Origin: Channallabes apus
Taxonomy: Eukaryota > Chordata > Actinopteri > Siluriformes > Clariidae
Direction of reading: 5' to 3'
Length of the DNA: 64,000 bases
Assembly: GCA_030522415.1 (NCBI GenBank)
Contig: CM060127.1
Span: forward strand, 14,614,646-14,678,645
Part shown: piece after piece, positions 1 to 11,058 of the stretch
Layout of the letters: every line of letters starts with the position of its first letter
How positions within the stretch are numbered: the first letter of the stretch is position 1
Notes under the pieces: generated by a model
What the model saw: the letters and a program-made list of their open reading frames with translations, nothing else
What the model was told of the DNA's origin: nothing
The model's database searches: none
Position numbers and translations under genes: made by a program

Positions 1-40
1 AAAGCGGTATAGAAGATGAATGAATGAATGAATGAATAAT
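1..40 (+). repeat. 3' tail of a tRNA-type SINE, cut by the window edge
   Basis: The first bases (AAGCGGTATAGAAGATGAAT followed by GAAT repeats) are the same as the 3' end of the full-length SINE at 19456-19834. The window therefore opens inside the tail of another copy of that family in the same orientation. Only the tail and its simple-repeat end are visible. Confidence 0.75.
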
Positions 41-419
41 AATGTATAATTAGCATCTCTCACTTATGATCTACAGTATACTGCTTTATCCTATATACAG
101 GTTTGCAGGGGGCCTAGAGTCTAAGCCACCCTGCCAGCATTTATAAATATATACAGTATAAAATCCAAACAAACTGCCACTTTCTTGTTTTTGTATATTT
201 TTAAAAGAACAGTGCCAGTTTATTTGTACTATATAATGTAATAATTGTTAGTTTGATTTTCCATCTTAGTTGATTGCTTTTATTTATTTATTACATTTCA
301 ATAAACCGTGAAAAAAAAATTCCTGTGTAACTCAAAATATAAACGAAGCTAAAAGAAGCAAATATTTGTATATTTTTAAAACAATCTACGTATACAGTAG
401 TTGTGTTTTTTTTTCAGCT

Positions 420-760
420 GTCAGCGTCGACCCCTGACGCTCGGCATGCGTGTGACGTCACAGACGTCTCGAGCTGTTTGTTCTGGATTGTGGGAAAAGA
501 AAAGAGCGCGCGCACCTTGACATCCCGATAAATAAGGTAACAAACAAACAAACAAAAAAATAACACGAACGACAACAACCCTTAGCCCTCTGCTTGTCGT
601 TACCGGTGCGGCGGAAAGCGGTGTCGTTTTAAAGGCACTTTTTTTCGACTGTCGCGTGAGCAGCGCAGCGGTGTAAAGGGGAGCGCGAGGACACCGGAGG
701 GAGGCCCTGCAGAGAGACTATCGCGCTTAGTTACAGAGCTGCGTGTATGTAACACGGTGT
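420..760 (+). promoter_or_regulatory. CpG-rich promoter-like region with a palindromic CRE
   Basis: In an AT-rich surrounding this stretch is rich in CpG and contains a perfect TGACGTCA at 453-460, the CREB/ATF site. It is followed by TGTGGGAA (RBPJ-like) near 489 and a purine-rich, then GC-rich tract to about 735. No TATA box is evident. It is the most promoter-like segment upstream of brd4 on the same strand, so I infer a brd4 distal promoter. It could equally serve a divergent gene to the left of the window. Confidence 0.5.
480..536 (+). other. Candidate non-coding first exon, probably of brd4
   Basis: A good splice donor (AAATAAG/GTAACA) ends this stretch at 536, just downstream of the CRE and CpG-rich start. 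There is no long open frame. If it is a brd4 leader exon, intron 1 would be about 24 kb (to the exon near 24.8 kb) or about 42 kb (to 42300). Long first introns are known for vertebrate BRD4. The exon start is only a guess. A 5'-RACE product or an RNA-seq junction at 536 would settle it. Confidence 0.3.
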
Positions 761-1560
761 TTCTTTGCTATTCTATCCTTGTACCATGATCAGGATTCTG
801 TGTGCGCGCACGCTTCATGAAGCATGCCGTCTAAGCTAGCTGTTATGGCTAGGTTGTTTATCAGCTAGCGCGGCTAGGCTAACTGCCATACAACCACCCT
901 AGGCCATTTTCTCATAGGTAGGTTGCGCGAGACCGAGAAGGCTACGCAGTTTGCGTTGCGTGACCTGGTCCAGTCTGAGTGCGCGGTACGTAAGAAATTC
1001 TCTTCGAGAATCCTAGCGACGCTACGCAATATATTTTCTGGACTTATCGCGCAGGCTTGTGCTTATCAAAAATAAACAACATGGTACGTCTTTACATGAA
1101 GGAAGACGAAGAATAAGTACGTCTTTACATTTGTCATACGCTTCGAATCTGTTTACTGAGTAAATAAAGTGCACAGCGTGTAGGATGTGAACAGTTCCTA
1201 CGCCACACCACCACCAGAACCTTCGGTAGTATGTATGCAGCTAGGCTGAATAACGACACGCGCACTATTTATGTGCCCTACGTAGTACGTACTCTGTACG
1301 TTGTCACTACGTCCTTTCAAGTGCCGTGGGTTTGTATTTGGAGTACGGCCGTGTAGAAAGAAAAAAAACGTAGCCGGTTATGCTAACGTTAGTTAGCTCG
1401 GCGGAAAATTAAGTACAGCGCAGACATTAGTGTCGCGTTTTTGTTGGTGTTATTCAAGTATTTACTGCATTTTGGGTTTGCGTTTAAATAAAATGTCGAA
1501 CACAAATATATAAATGTCCGTGTATGCCATTTAGCACAGGTAAATGCTAACAGGGCGCTT

Positions 1561-1645
1561 GAGAATCAGGACTCCGAGGCTGTAACGCAGCGGTCGCCAT
1601 TTTGTGCGCTACCCGGAGGAGCGAAGAATCAGACACACAACCAGG
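1561..1645 (+). promoter_or_regulatory. CpG-rich segment with YY1-type GCCATTTT motif
   Basis: A short CpG-rich island (GCAGCGGTCGCCATTTTGTG around 1587-1606, then CCCGGAGGAGCG) contains the YY1 core GCCATTTT at 1596-1603. This motif is often found just downstream of housekeeping-gene start sites. It could be an alternative start region in the same promoter domain. No clear donor follows, so an exon is not claimed. Confidence 0.25.
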
Positions 1646-1649
1646 TTTT

Positions 1650-3395
1650 CAGGTTATTATCTGGAAAACAAAATGTAAGAAAGGGTCTCGTGGTTATATT
1701 TATTTTTATTTCCAAGATATGGGTTATCTTTAATAGCGTTTCTGGGAAGCGGATTTGTTTTATTCTCAAACTTGGTCCGCTTGTTAAGTGCTAGCATGAT
1801 GGCTAGCTGGAAGTCTGGCTAGGGCTGTATTAGGTTTTTCATGTTAGCATTGTTATTTTGCAGAATGGATGTGTGTATAGTTGTAGTATTTATAAGAAGA
1901 GACGGCTAAACATTATTTGTGATGACATTTACACGCTAGAAACGCCTTGTTTTTTTCTTGTTTTTTTTCCTCGCTCTCCCTGGGAAACCCAGTGAGTCTG
2001 TCATCTCAGCCATTTGCAGACGTCACTGTAGGAGATTTTGCTTGCTTGACTCTTGACAATGTGTCCCTTACCAGAGGGGTTTATTTATATTTTTATAGCA
2101 GCATAAAAACAGCAAGGTTGAACTTGTATCCACTTGGCAGAAATGCAGATTGACATGTCGTCCTAGTTTTGATAAAACTTGGTTTATTTAAATATTTATA
2201 AAGAGTAGAGTTTTTATTTATTTATTTTTTTGTTAGTTTTTTTTTTTTTTGCTTGTGTTTGTGTGTTTCTTGGTTAAGTTTAGATCATCACCATGAACTT
2301 TGAAATTTCTGTATGGAAATGTCTAATGTTTATCGATGTAGTATGTCAGTGTTTGTTTTTTTGTGGAGGCGGTGGCCCGGAACCACCAGGTATCATCCGC
2401 TACAGTATTATGATGGTATCAAGGTACTGTTTTGATCTTTATTGTGATTCTGTTTGTATCATGATCGTATAAATATTATGATTTCAAACAAACTTAAGGA
2501 TTCATTTGCTGTGCTGCCTGCCAGTGTAAGAGAATAGTTTGTGCTAACATATACGGTGGAAACTCTGCATGCGAATTTAGTTCATTCTGGAGTCACAAGT
2601 TCTTAAGGCAACATAATTATTATTTTTTTTCCATCAGACCTGTTATTTCTATACAAGTTTTCCCATAAGATATAATGTAAATACAGATTATCCGTTCCAG
2701 CCACCCAAAAAAATTTCAACACTATATGCATATCTTTGCATATCAAAACATTTAGAAAAGACATGTAAATGGCTTAAAATATGAAATGGACATTGAACCT
2801 CACTTAATCTTAATAAACCATCCACGGCCCCAATTTGTCAACAAAAAAAAGTGTGAAAAATCACACAGCTTTTGAGAACATGCATTCAATGTTATCATGG
2901 GTTGACTCTCTCAAAGAAATGGCTTTCAGGCTTTCAACTGAAGTTTTGAATAGCTCTTGTACGCACAACTTGGGTTCTAGTTGGTATGCTGAATATGCTT
3001 TTTGAAATTTTTGTGCAAAATTTCAGTTCGAAAATTTTAAGTGAGGGCATTCGTACATTGCACTGTATAAAAAATTAAATAAAACATTTGGATGCACTGT
3101 GGTGATGCGCGAGTTGCTCCACAAAGGAATTGTGATACATTTCTGATCTGATTACTTTCCCCCATCTTTACTGTTTTGTAAGAAGTTGTCTAACTTAAAG
3201 AGGAAAAAGAAAATATAACCTGTTGTGGAACATCTCTTTGTACGTGCTATAACATATGGCGACTAACTTATTTTTCCGGATGTTGTGTCTGGAACTAGAG
3301 TCATATAATCGGGAGCTTGAGCTCTTACAGGAAATGAATCAACGTTGAAATAGTAACCGTATCTTAACCTCTTGGTGTCACTTTGATATAGGTAA
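1650..3395. other. Non-coding stretch, no gene seen
   Basis: AT-rich DNA with short T runs. Around 2370-2470 there is a patch of a GTATCA/GATAC-rich old repeat (GGAACCACCAGGTATCATCC) that resembles the patch at about 23110-23200. I found no splice-flanked coding segment on either strand. Confidence 0.5.
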
Positions 3396-3875
3396 TTTTC
3401 GTACAACCTCTGCCAAAAAGTGTTGAACCACCACTCTTGGATATTGAATTCTCTGACGCGAGGATTTAACTATCAACAAACAGTATTCTTTGTTTATCCG
3501 ACACCAACTTTCTCTTATTGCAGTTGCCAGATCGGCTTTGCAGGTTTTCGACCGTAGATTTTACATTGGATTGAGGTCCAGGCTATTTGCACGTCATGCA
3601 GTCGGACATATGTCTTTCTGAAGGACAGTTTTCCTGGCTTTTTTCTTTTGGCAAGATCCTGAAAAAATTCCTCCACCTGCAAGCATACCTTCAGTGGATC
3701 GAATAAGAAAAGTGTCCAAATTCTCAATATAAATCTGCGCATTTATTATATCATCAGTGGTTGTGAAAATTTGGGTATTTTCTTCAGGCAGTCAGTCGTC
3801 TTTATACGTTTTCATTGGAACTACACCAAAATTAAGTTCCAGCATCATCTCGCTGCCCGATGTTTGTGATTTATT

Positions 3876-4879
3876 TAGGGCTGCAACTAACTGATTATTT
3901 TGTTAATCGATTAGTTGGTCGATTATTTTTTCTATTAATCGGATAGAAGCTAAATGCTTCTTTAATTTGATGTTTTGCTTATAATTATATATAAAACCAT
4001 AACATTTGTTTTTAACAATAATTGCAGATGGCAAGTTGACAGTGTTGTATAGATATATTACACTGTATACAAAAATACACTGACATTCAGTTGTTAAGAT
4101 ATAAACAGCTAAAATAATGTAATTTTGTATTATAATAAAATTATATATGCATATGTAAAACCACAGTAAATTTTGTTTGAAAACAGATTTGCTATAGTTA
4201 ACAAGTTAACTTTGTAGTGGACTATAAAAAAAACCTGTAGAAATGCAAAATGCTAGTCACAAATGTACTGTTATTTGCATTCGCTGAAAACCACAAAAAT
4301 CACTAAATGTAATATTCTACTGTTATTCGCACCGTGTAATTTAAGCTGATCTAACGGAGCGCCATTTAACTAATCACTATGCTCATGAGGTGATTGCGCA
4401 ATGTGATGCTAGCGAGTAGCAAGTGAACAGATCTAGAGCGACTGTCTCGAAGTTAGCAAACAGTTTAAACAAAAGCACTTAAACTATACAACTTTTACAC
4501 GATGAATAGATACAGTTGCTACTTACTCCGCTGATGTTTCGCCATCCGTAACACCAACATGTTTTCGTTTTAAGTGTTCGTGCATGACTGTGGTCCTGCC
4601 ATGCCATGAAAGCTCGGTCTTGCATAGCGTGCAGGTTACGATGGAATTTATCGTCTTTTTAGAGGCGTTTAATGTAAATTGCTCCCATACCTTGGAGGAC
4701 TTGGGGCGCGCGCTTTGTCCTGCAGACGCTTCTGTAACCGCCATTGCGCGAACAGTTCTGTATCTTTGTGTATTTGTGCATCTTGTGGTTGCGCTCCTCA
4801 GTAACATGAGCAGCCCAACTAATCGATAACGGCATTCGTTGATAATTATCGATTTTATCGATTAGTTGTTGCAGCCCTA
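3876..4879 (-). mobile_element. hAT-superfamily DNA transposon, internally deleted
   Basis: The termini are TAGGGCTGCAAC on the left and its inverse GTTGCAGCCCTA on the right. The element is flanked on both sides by the same 8-bp sequence GATTTATT (3868-3875 and 4880-4887). An 8-bp duplication is the hAT signature. Sub-terminal regions are rich in AATCGATTAG-type repeats. At about 1 kb it is too short for a full transposase; it keeps only the BED-finger N-terminal part on the minus strand. It sits inside an older dead Tc1-like element, giving a clear order of insertion. Confidence 0.88.
4523..4807 (-). pseudogene. BED zinc-finger fragment of a hAT transposase
   Basis: A 94-codon open frame inside the hAT element. 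Residues about 38-84 form a BED-type zinc finger: KVWEQFTL, then CTLC (CxxC), then HEHLKRKH as the His ligands. BED fingers bind the terminal repeats in hAT transposases and in domesticated ZBED genes. The rest of the transposase (the DDE/RNase H-like and hAT dimerisation parts) is missing. It is therefore a remnant, or at most a DNA-binding fragment. The methionine start is an assumption. Confidence 0.7.
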
Positions 4880-5479
4880 GATTTATTACTGAATATCACT
4901 GTAACCTTGTCTTTTTATGTTGAGGTATTAATGATGGTTTTCCTTTGGCTTTTCTGTATGTAAATCCCATTTCCTTTAGTCGATATCTTACACTTCGGTC
5001 ACAGACATTGAATCCAGTTTCCGCTCATTTGTTCCTCATTGAGCATTTGTTACTTGTTGTGCATTTTCTGTTTTCAAAGGCATATTGCTTCAAGTTTTCT
5101 ACTTTGGCACTTCGATCAACGTACTGGTTGACCAAGAAAGACAACTCTTTTACAACTTGCTCATTTGATCTGTACTTGTATTTTAGACATGACTGACTAG
5201 GATCAACCGACACCTTTTTACCTCCTTAAAGTAATTTTATAATTCTCTCCTTTGTTTCAATTGAAGTCTCAATTTTTTTGCCATGATTTATGTCCGTCAG
5301 CTTGGTGCAGCAGCAGCTTACCTGCGTGTGTAAGAATTCTTATTAACTGCAGACTAATTAACAGATGTAATATAATGCAGTTTTTTAAACTCCAGACATG
5401 AAAATGAAAGTGACTTGCTGTTAACGATGAAGTTGGTGCCACTTGGAGTGGCATGGAGTGAGCTTGCCTTGTGTAAAGT

Positions 5480-5845
5480 CATGCTCTTTTTTTTTTTTTT
5501 TTTTATTCCCCCCCCCCCCCTCTCCCAGGTGTGTTCACATATGCCCTGTTCTGTCTGATGAGTGTTCACACCTGGCATTAGTCGAGACGCAAAGCAGTTC
5601 ACACCTGGGATTATGATTGCGTCTTCAGTTACGGCTTGTGATTGGATTTCAGAGGAAGGCTGTCAGACACGTAAAAAAAAAAACATTTAAATATATATAT
5701 TTTTTAAATCCACTGTTACGTTAGACTTCCGCTGCTTTTGTTTTCCAGCGGAAACGTGTTGCAAATCTGATCCCCAGTAGCTTGCAAGTGACGCTGTAAT
5801 GAGCAGCCGCTTTCCTCTCTGATGTTCCAGATAGTTTGTGATTAT
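5480..5845. repeat. T/C homopolymer block and older repeat into which the Tc1 element inserted
   Basis: A T run followed by a C run (about 5488-5520) leads into sequence with repeated TTCACACCTGG (5566-5576 and 5600-5610). Similar TTCACACC/GATCTGATCACC words continue beyond the Tc1 element (7471-7700). This suggests an old non-autonomous DNA repeat interrupted by the Tc1 element. Its own ends are not clear. Confidence 0.35.
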
Positions 5846-5846
5846 A

Positions 5847-7468
5847 CAGTGGTGTGAAAAACTATTTGCCCCCCTCCTGATTTCTTATTCTTTTGCATGT
5901 TTGTCACACAAAATGTTTCTGATCATCAAACACATTTAACTATTAGTCAAAGATAACACAAGTAAACACAAAATGCAGTTTTTAAATGAGGGGTTTTATT
6001 ATTTAGGGAGAAAAAAAAATCCAAACCTACATGGCCCTGTGTGAAAAAGTAATTGCCCCCTGAACCTAATAACTGGTTGGGCCACCCTTAGCAGCAATAA
6101 CTGCAATCAAGCGTTCGCGATAACTTGCAACAAGTCTTTTACAGCGCTCTGGAGGAATTTTGGCCCACTCATCTTTGCAGAATTGTTGTAATTCAGCTTT
6201 ATTTGAGGGTTTTCTAGCATGAACCGCCTTTTTAAGGTCATGCCACAACATCTCAATAGGATTCAGGTCAGGACTTTGACTAGGCCACTCCAAAGTCTTC
6301 ATTTTGTTTTTCTTCAGCCATTCAGAGGTGGATTTGCTGGTGTGTTTTGGGTCATTGTCCTGCTGCAGCACCCAAGATCGCTTCAGCTTGAGTTGACGAA
6401 CAGATGGCCGGACATTCTCCTTCAGGATTTTTTGGTAGACAGTAGAATTCATGGTTCCATCTATCACAGCAAGCCTTCTAGGTCCTGAAGCAGCAAAACA
6501 ACCCCAGACCATCACACTACCACCACCATATTTTACTGTTGGTATGATGTTCTTTTTCTGAAATGCTGTGTTACTTTTACGCCAGATGTAACGGGACACG
6601 CACCTTCCAAAAAGTTCAACTTTTGTCTCGTCGGTCCACAAGGTATTTTCCCAAAAGTCTTGGCAATCATTGAGATGTTTTTTAGCAAAATTGAGACGAG
6701 CCTTAATGTTCTTTTCGCTTAAAAGTGGTTTGCGCCTTGGAAATCTGCCATGCCGGCCGTTTTTGCCCAGTCTCTTTCTTATGGTGGAGTCGTGAACACT
6801 GACCTTAATTGAGGCAAGTGAGGCCTGCAGTTCTTTAGATGTTGTCCTGGGGTCTTTTGTGGCCTCTCGGATGAGTTGTCTCTGCGCTCTTGGGGTAATT
6901 TTGGTCGGCCGGCCACTCCTGGGAAGGTTCACCACTGTTCCATGTTTTTGCCATTTGTGGATAATGGCTCTCACTGTGGTTCGCTGGAGTCCCAAAGCTT
7001 TAGAAATGGCTTTATAACCTTTACCAGACTGATAGTTCTCAATTACTTTTGTTCTCATTTGTTCCTGAATTTCTTTGGATCTTGGCATGATGTCTAGCTT
7101 TTGAGGTGCTTTTGGTCTACTTCTCTGTGTCAGGTAGCTCCTATTTAAGTGATTTCTTGATTGAAACAGGTGTGGCAGTAATCAGGCCTGGGGGTGACTA
7201 CAGAAATTGAACTCAGGTGTGATAAACCACAGTTAAGTTATTTTTTAACAAGGGGGGGCAATCACTTTTTCACACAGGGCCATGTAGATTTGGAGTTTTT
7301 TTTCTGCCTTAATAACGTCAACCTTCATTTAAAAACTGCATTTTGTGTTCAATTATGTTATCTTTGACTAATAGTTAACGGTTTTTGATGAGCAGAAACA
7401 TTTAAGTGTGACAAACATGCAAAAGAATAAGAAATCAGGAAGGGGGCACATAGTTTTTCACACCACTG
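5847..7468 (-). mobile_element. Complete Tc1-like transposon with intact transposase
   Basis: The element is about 1.62 kb with inverted ends CAGTGGTGTGAAAAACTATT (left) and the matching inverse AGTTTTTCACACCACTG (right). Longer inverted sub-terminal similarity includes the TTTCTTATTCTTTTGCATG blocks at both ends. It is flanked by TA dinucleotides (5845-5846, 7469-7470), the target duplication of Tc1/mariner elements. One long minus-strand transposase frame fills the centre without a break, so this is a relatively young copy. Confidence 0.93.
6066..7088 (-). CDS. Tc1-like transposase, apparently intact (340 aa)
   Basis: Cut-and-paste transposase of the Tc1/mariner superfamily, which binds the element's terminal inverted repeats and moves it to TA sites. 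The start MPRSKEIQEQ and the length of 340 residues are typical of fish Tc1 elements. Residues about 1-60 form the first helix-turn-helix (GYKAISKALGLQRTTVRAII). GRPTKI near 60 is the GRPR-like hinge, and a second DNA-binding domain runs to about 115. The catalytic triad is visible: the Asp of WTDETKVELFG (near 153), the Asp of [10 protein letters not shown] (near 244) and the Glu of [11 protein letters not shown] (near 279), giving DD34E-like spacing. GGGSVMVWGCF (about 188-198) is the usual glycine-rich box. The end IAVIAAKGGPTSY matches the family's usual C-terminus. I see no stop or frameshift. Whether it is expressed or active is unknown. Confidence 0.93.
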   Translation of the reverse strand: MPRSKEIQEQMRTKVIENYQSGKGYKAISKALGLQRTTVRAIIHKWQKHGTVVNLPRSGRPTKITPRAQRQLIREATKDPRTTSKELQASLASIKVSVHDSTIRKRLGKNGRHGRFPRRKPLLSEKNIKARLNFAKKHLNDCQDFWENTLWTDETKVELFGRCVSRYIWRKSNTAFQKKNIIPTVKYGGGSVMVWGCFAASGPRRLAVIDGTMNSTVYQKILKENVRPSVRQLKLKRSWVLQQDNDPKHTSKSTSEWLKKNKMKTLEWPSQSPDLNPIEMLWHDLKKAVHARKPSNKAELQQFCKDEWAKIPPERCKRLVASYRERLIAVIAAKGGPTSY

Positions 7469-7749
7469 TATATCCTCCAGCGGTCCTTAATTGGTCTTTT
7501 GTTGCTATCCAGGATGCTTTGAGACACATTCATGTTACTCGTGTGGCATGATCAGACCTCACCTGAATGCGTGGTGAGTGATTTGATCACAATGAGTCTG
7601 TGGGTCCCATTCACACCCGTACTTGTACTTATGATCTGATCACCCAGGACTCGTGTAAATGCCTGAGCGAGGTGTTCTCTGGTTCGACTCCAAGTCGACT
7701 CAACTACAGGAAGTGAATCACTCCTTTTGTGTAGCTTTAAAACAATATA

Positions 7750-9373
<1,624 letters not shown>

Positions 9374-10179
9374 TACATATTCTTGCTAAAGTTAGAGGGC
9401 CATGTTTATAAACATGGTTCTGGAGAATTGTGCTGACAAACATAAAGAGAAATTAAACACTTGATTTAATGGATTAAAAAAATTTAATGGAAGTCTTTTT
9501 TTTTTTTTTTTTTTTTTTTGTTCCCTTCTATAATTATCAAATCTTTGTCTTTTTTTTTTTTTTTCTTTTTCTTTTTTTTTGCGCAGCTTTCCATGCACGG
9601 GTGATTATATGTATTTATTTTGTAAGTAAAATGATTAAAGAAATTTAGCAAATACTTTTTCAACAACATGCACTCACCCTCAGGCTTCTCATGTATCTTA
9701 GTTTATTCAAAGATCTGCAGTGTAAATACAAACAGCAGACAATCCCAAACTCTTTATTTGCTCTCTGCAGACACACAGAGCAACATATCCTGATTATGCA
9801 AACTTTCTCAAGCTGAACGTAATGTTCTTTAAAGAAAGGCAGATAATCTTCATAGGGTAGGGTGTGTCCTGCCAAGCAGTGCTGTCATGTGTTTTGGTTT
9901 GGGCAGAGAGTGACAGTTTGTGATGGAAGGTGTCCTTGCTTTGTAAGCTGCAGATCTGCCCTCGTACAGGAATTCTTGACAAACTGTAATTAAAAACTAT
10001 TATTTTTTCTTGTTTAAAAAAAATTAAATAAAAAATGTAACATGTAGCTTGTGTATGTATGCCTTTGTTTTTATATAAAAAATAAATAAATAAAAAACTC
10101 ATCACATGTGGCTGTGTACGTCACTGTCCGACCGGGCAAAGTGCATGCAGATTGCAAGGGTGACAGTCGGGTGCCTGGG

Positions 10180-10233
10180 GAGTATAAAACAATGCGTGAG
10201 TATAAAACAATGCGTGAGTATAAAACAATGCGG
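10180..10233. repeat. Three tandem copies of an 18-bp unit containing TATAAAA
   Basis: The unit GAGTATAAAACAATGCGT occurs at 10180-10197, 10198-10215 and 10216-10233 with only the last bases differing. Each copy holds a TATAAAA core. It is likely a short tandem duplication; no gene start follows closely. Confidence 0.85.
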
Positions 10234-11013
10234 CAGAATCTCGCGCAATCTCTTGTAGACTTTGTTCGCTTTATCCCATAATTCCATCTGGCTCGGTTAG
10301 TGTTACATTAGCAGCAGGATTGTACTGCCTGTGTGTGGACAACCTAATTTTCTGAAAGTACACTCAGGCCTGATCCAGAATGCATCCTAAAACAGCACAT
10401 GAGGTCACGTTTATCCAAAAATATAATCCCATGTCTGAGAGTTGAGATTTGTATGAATTTCACGAGGGCAGTTCGGATATTCAGGACCTCCGGAGAACTG
10501 TATTAGTTTATCAAGATTAGATCGAGTTATCCGAGACTAATGACCATATTGTACTGTTTAGTTCTTTTCTGGGAAATAGTGGAAGAAATGCTTGGAAGTT
10601 TTTTTTTTTTTTTTTTTTTTTTTTTTCTCCTTTTCTTTTCTTCCCTCCTCCTTCTGTTCTGTTGCTAAATTCTTGTTAGGATTTTGCTTAATGCTTGGTT
10701 TCTCTACGTGTAGATTTGCTTTAAGTAGTGTAAACTTAAATTCATTCATTCTGCTCTCTGGAAAATTAAAGATTTGTCTTGTGCAGTATAATTGTTAAAA
10801 GGGAAAAAAAAATCATTCACGCTGTATGAGAGCGCAGACTTATCGTGACTGATAATCAGCGGTACAATGTGTTAAGTTGTTGAGACCCACTTAGCATGTG
10901 TGTGTGAATGAGTGAGTAGTCAGTCATAATTCATACGTGACACCTTCACCAAGCCCAAGGACACTTCAGGAAGATAATCTCATTTGTCATGTGAAGAGTG
11001 TGTCTCGCTAACT

Positions 11014-11016
<3 letters not shown>

Positions 11017-11056
<40 letters not shown>
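11017..11056. repeat. (CT)n microsatellite
   Basis: About 20 uninterrupted CT units. Confidence 0.95.

Positions 11057-11058
<2 letters not shown>

Larger units (their letters stand above)
3398..5290 (-). pseudogene. Degenerate Tc1-like transposase, split by a hAT insertion
   Basis: Read on the minus strand, the right part (about 5010-4895) encodes a recognisable Tc1-like stretch including SVRYRLKEMGFTYRKAKGKP and ending PQHKKTRLQ. The part left of the hAT (about 3800-3480) encodes TTDDIINAQIYIE, a decayed SLDLNPM-stop for the usual SPDLNPIE motif, then CKADLATAIRESW. Stops and frame changes are frequent, so no active protein is possible. The left edge near 3400 resembles a Tc1-like terminal repeat (CAACCTCTGCCAAAAA). 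The matching right terminus was not found. The copy was already present when the hAT at 3876-4879 inserted into it. Confidence 0.75.
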
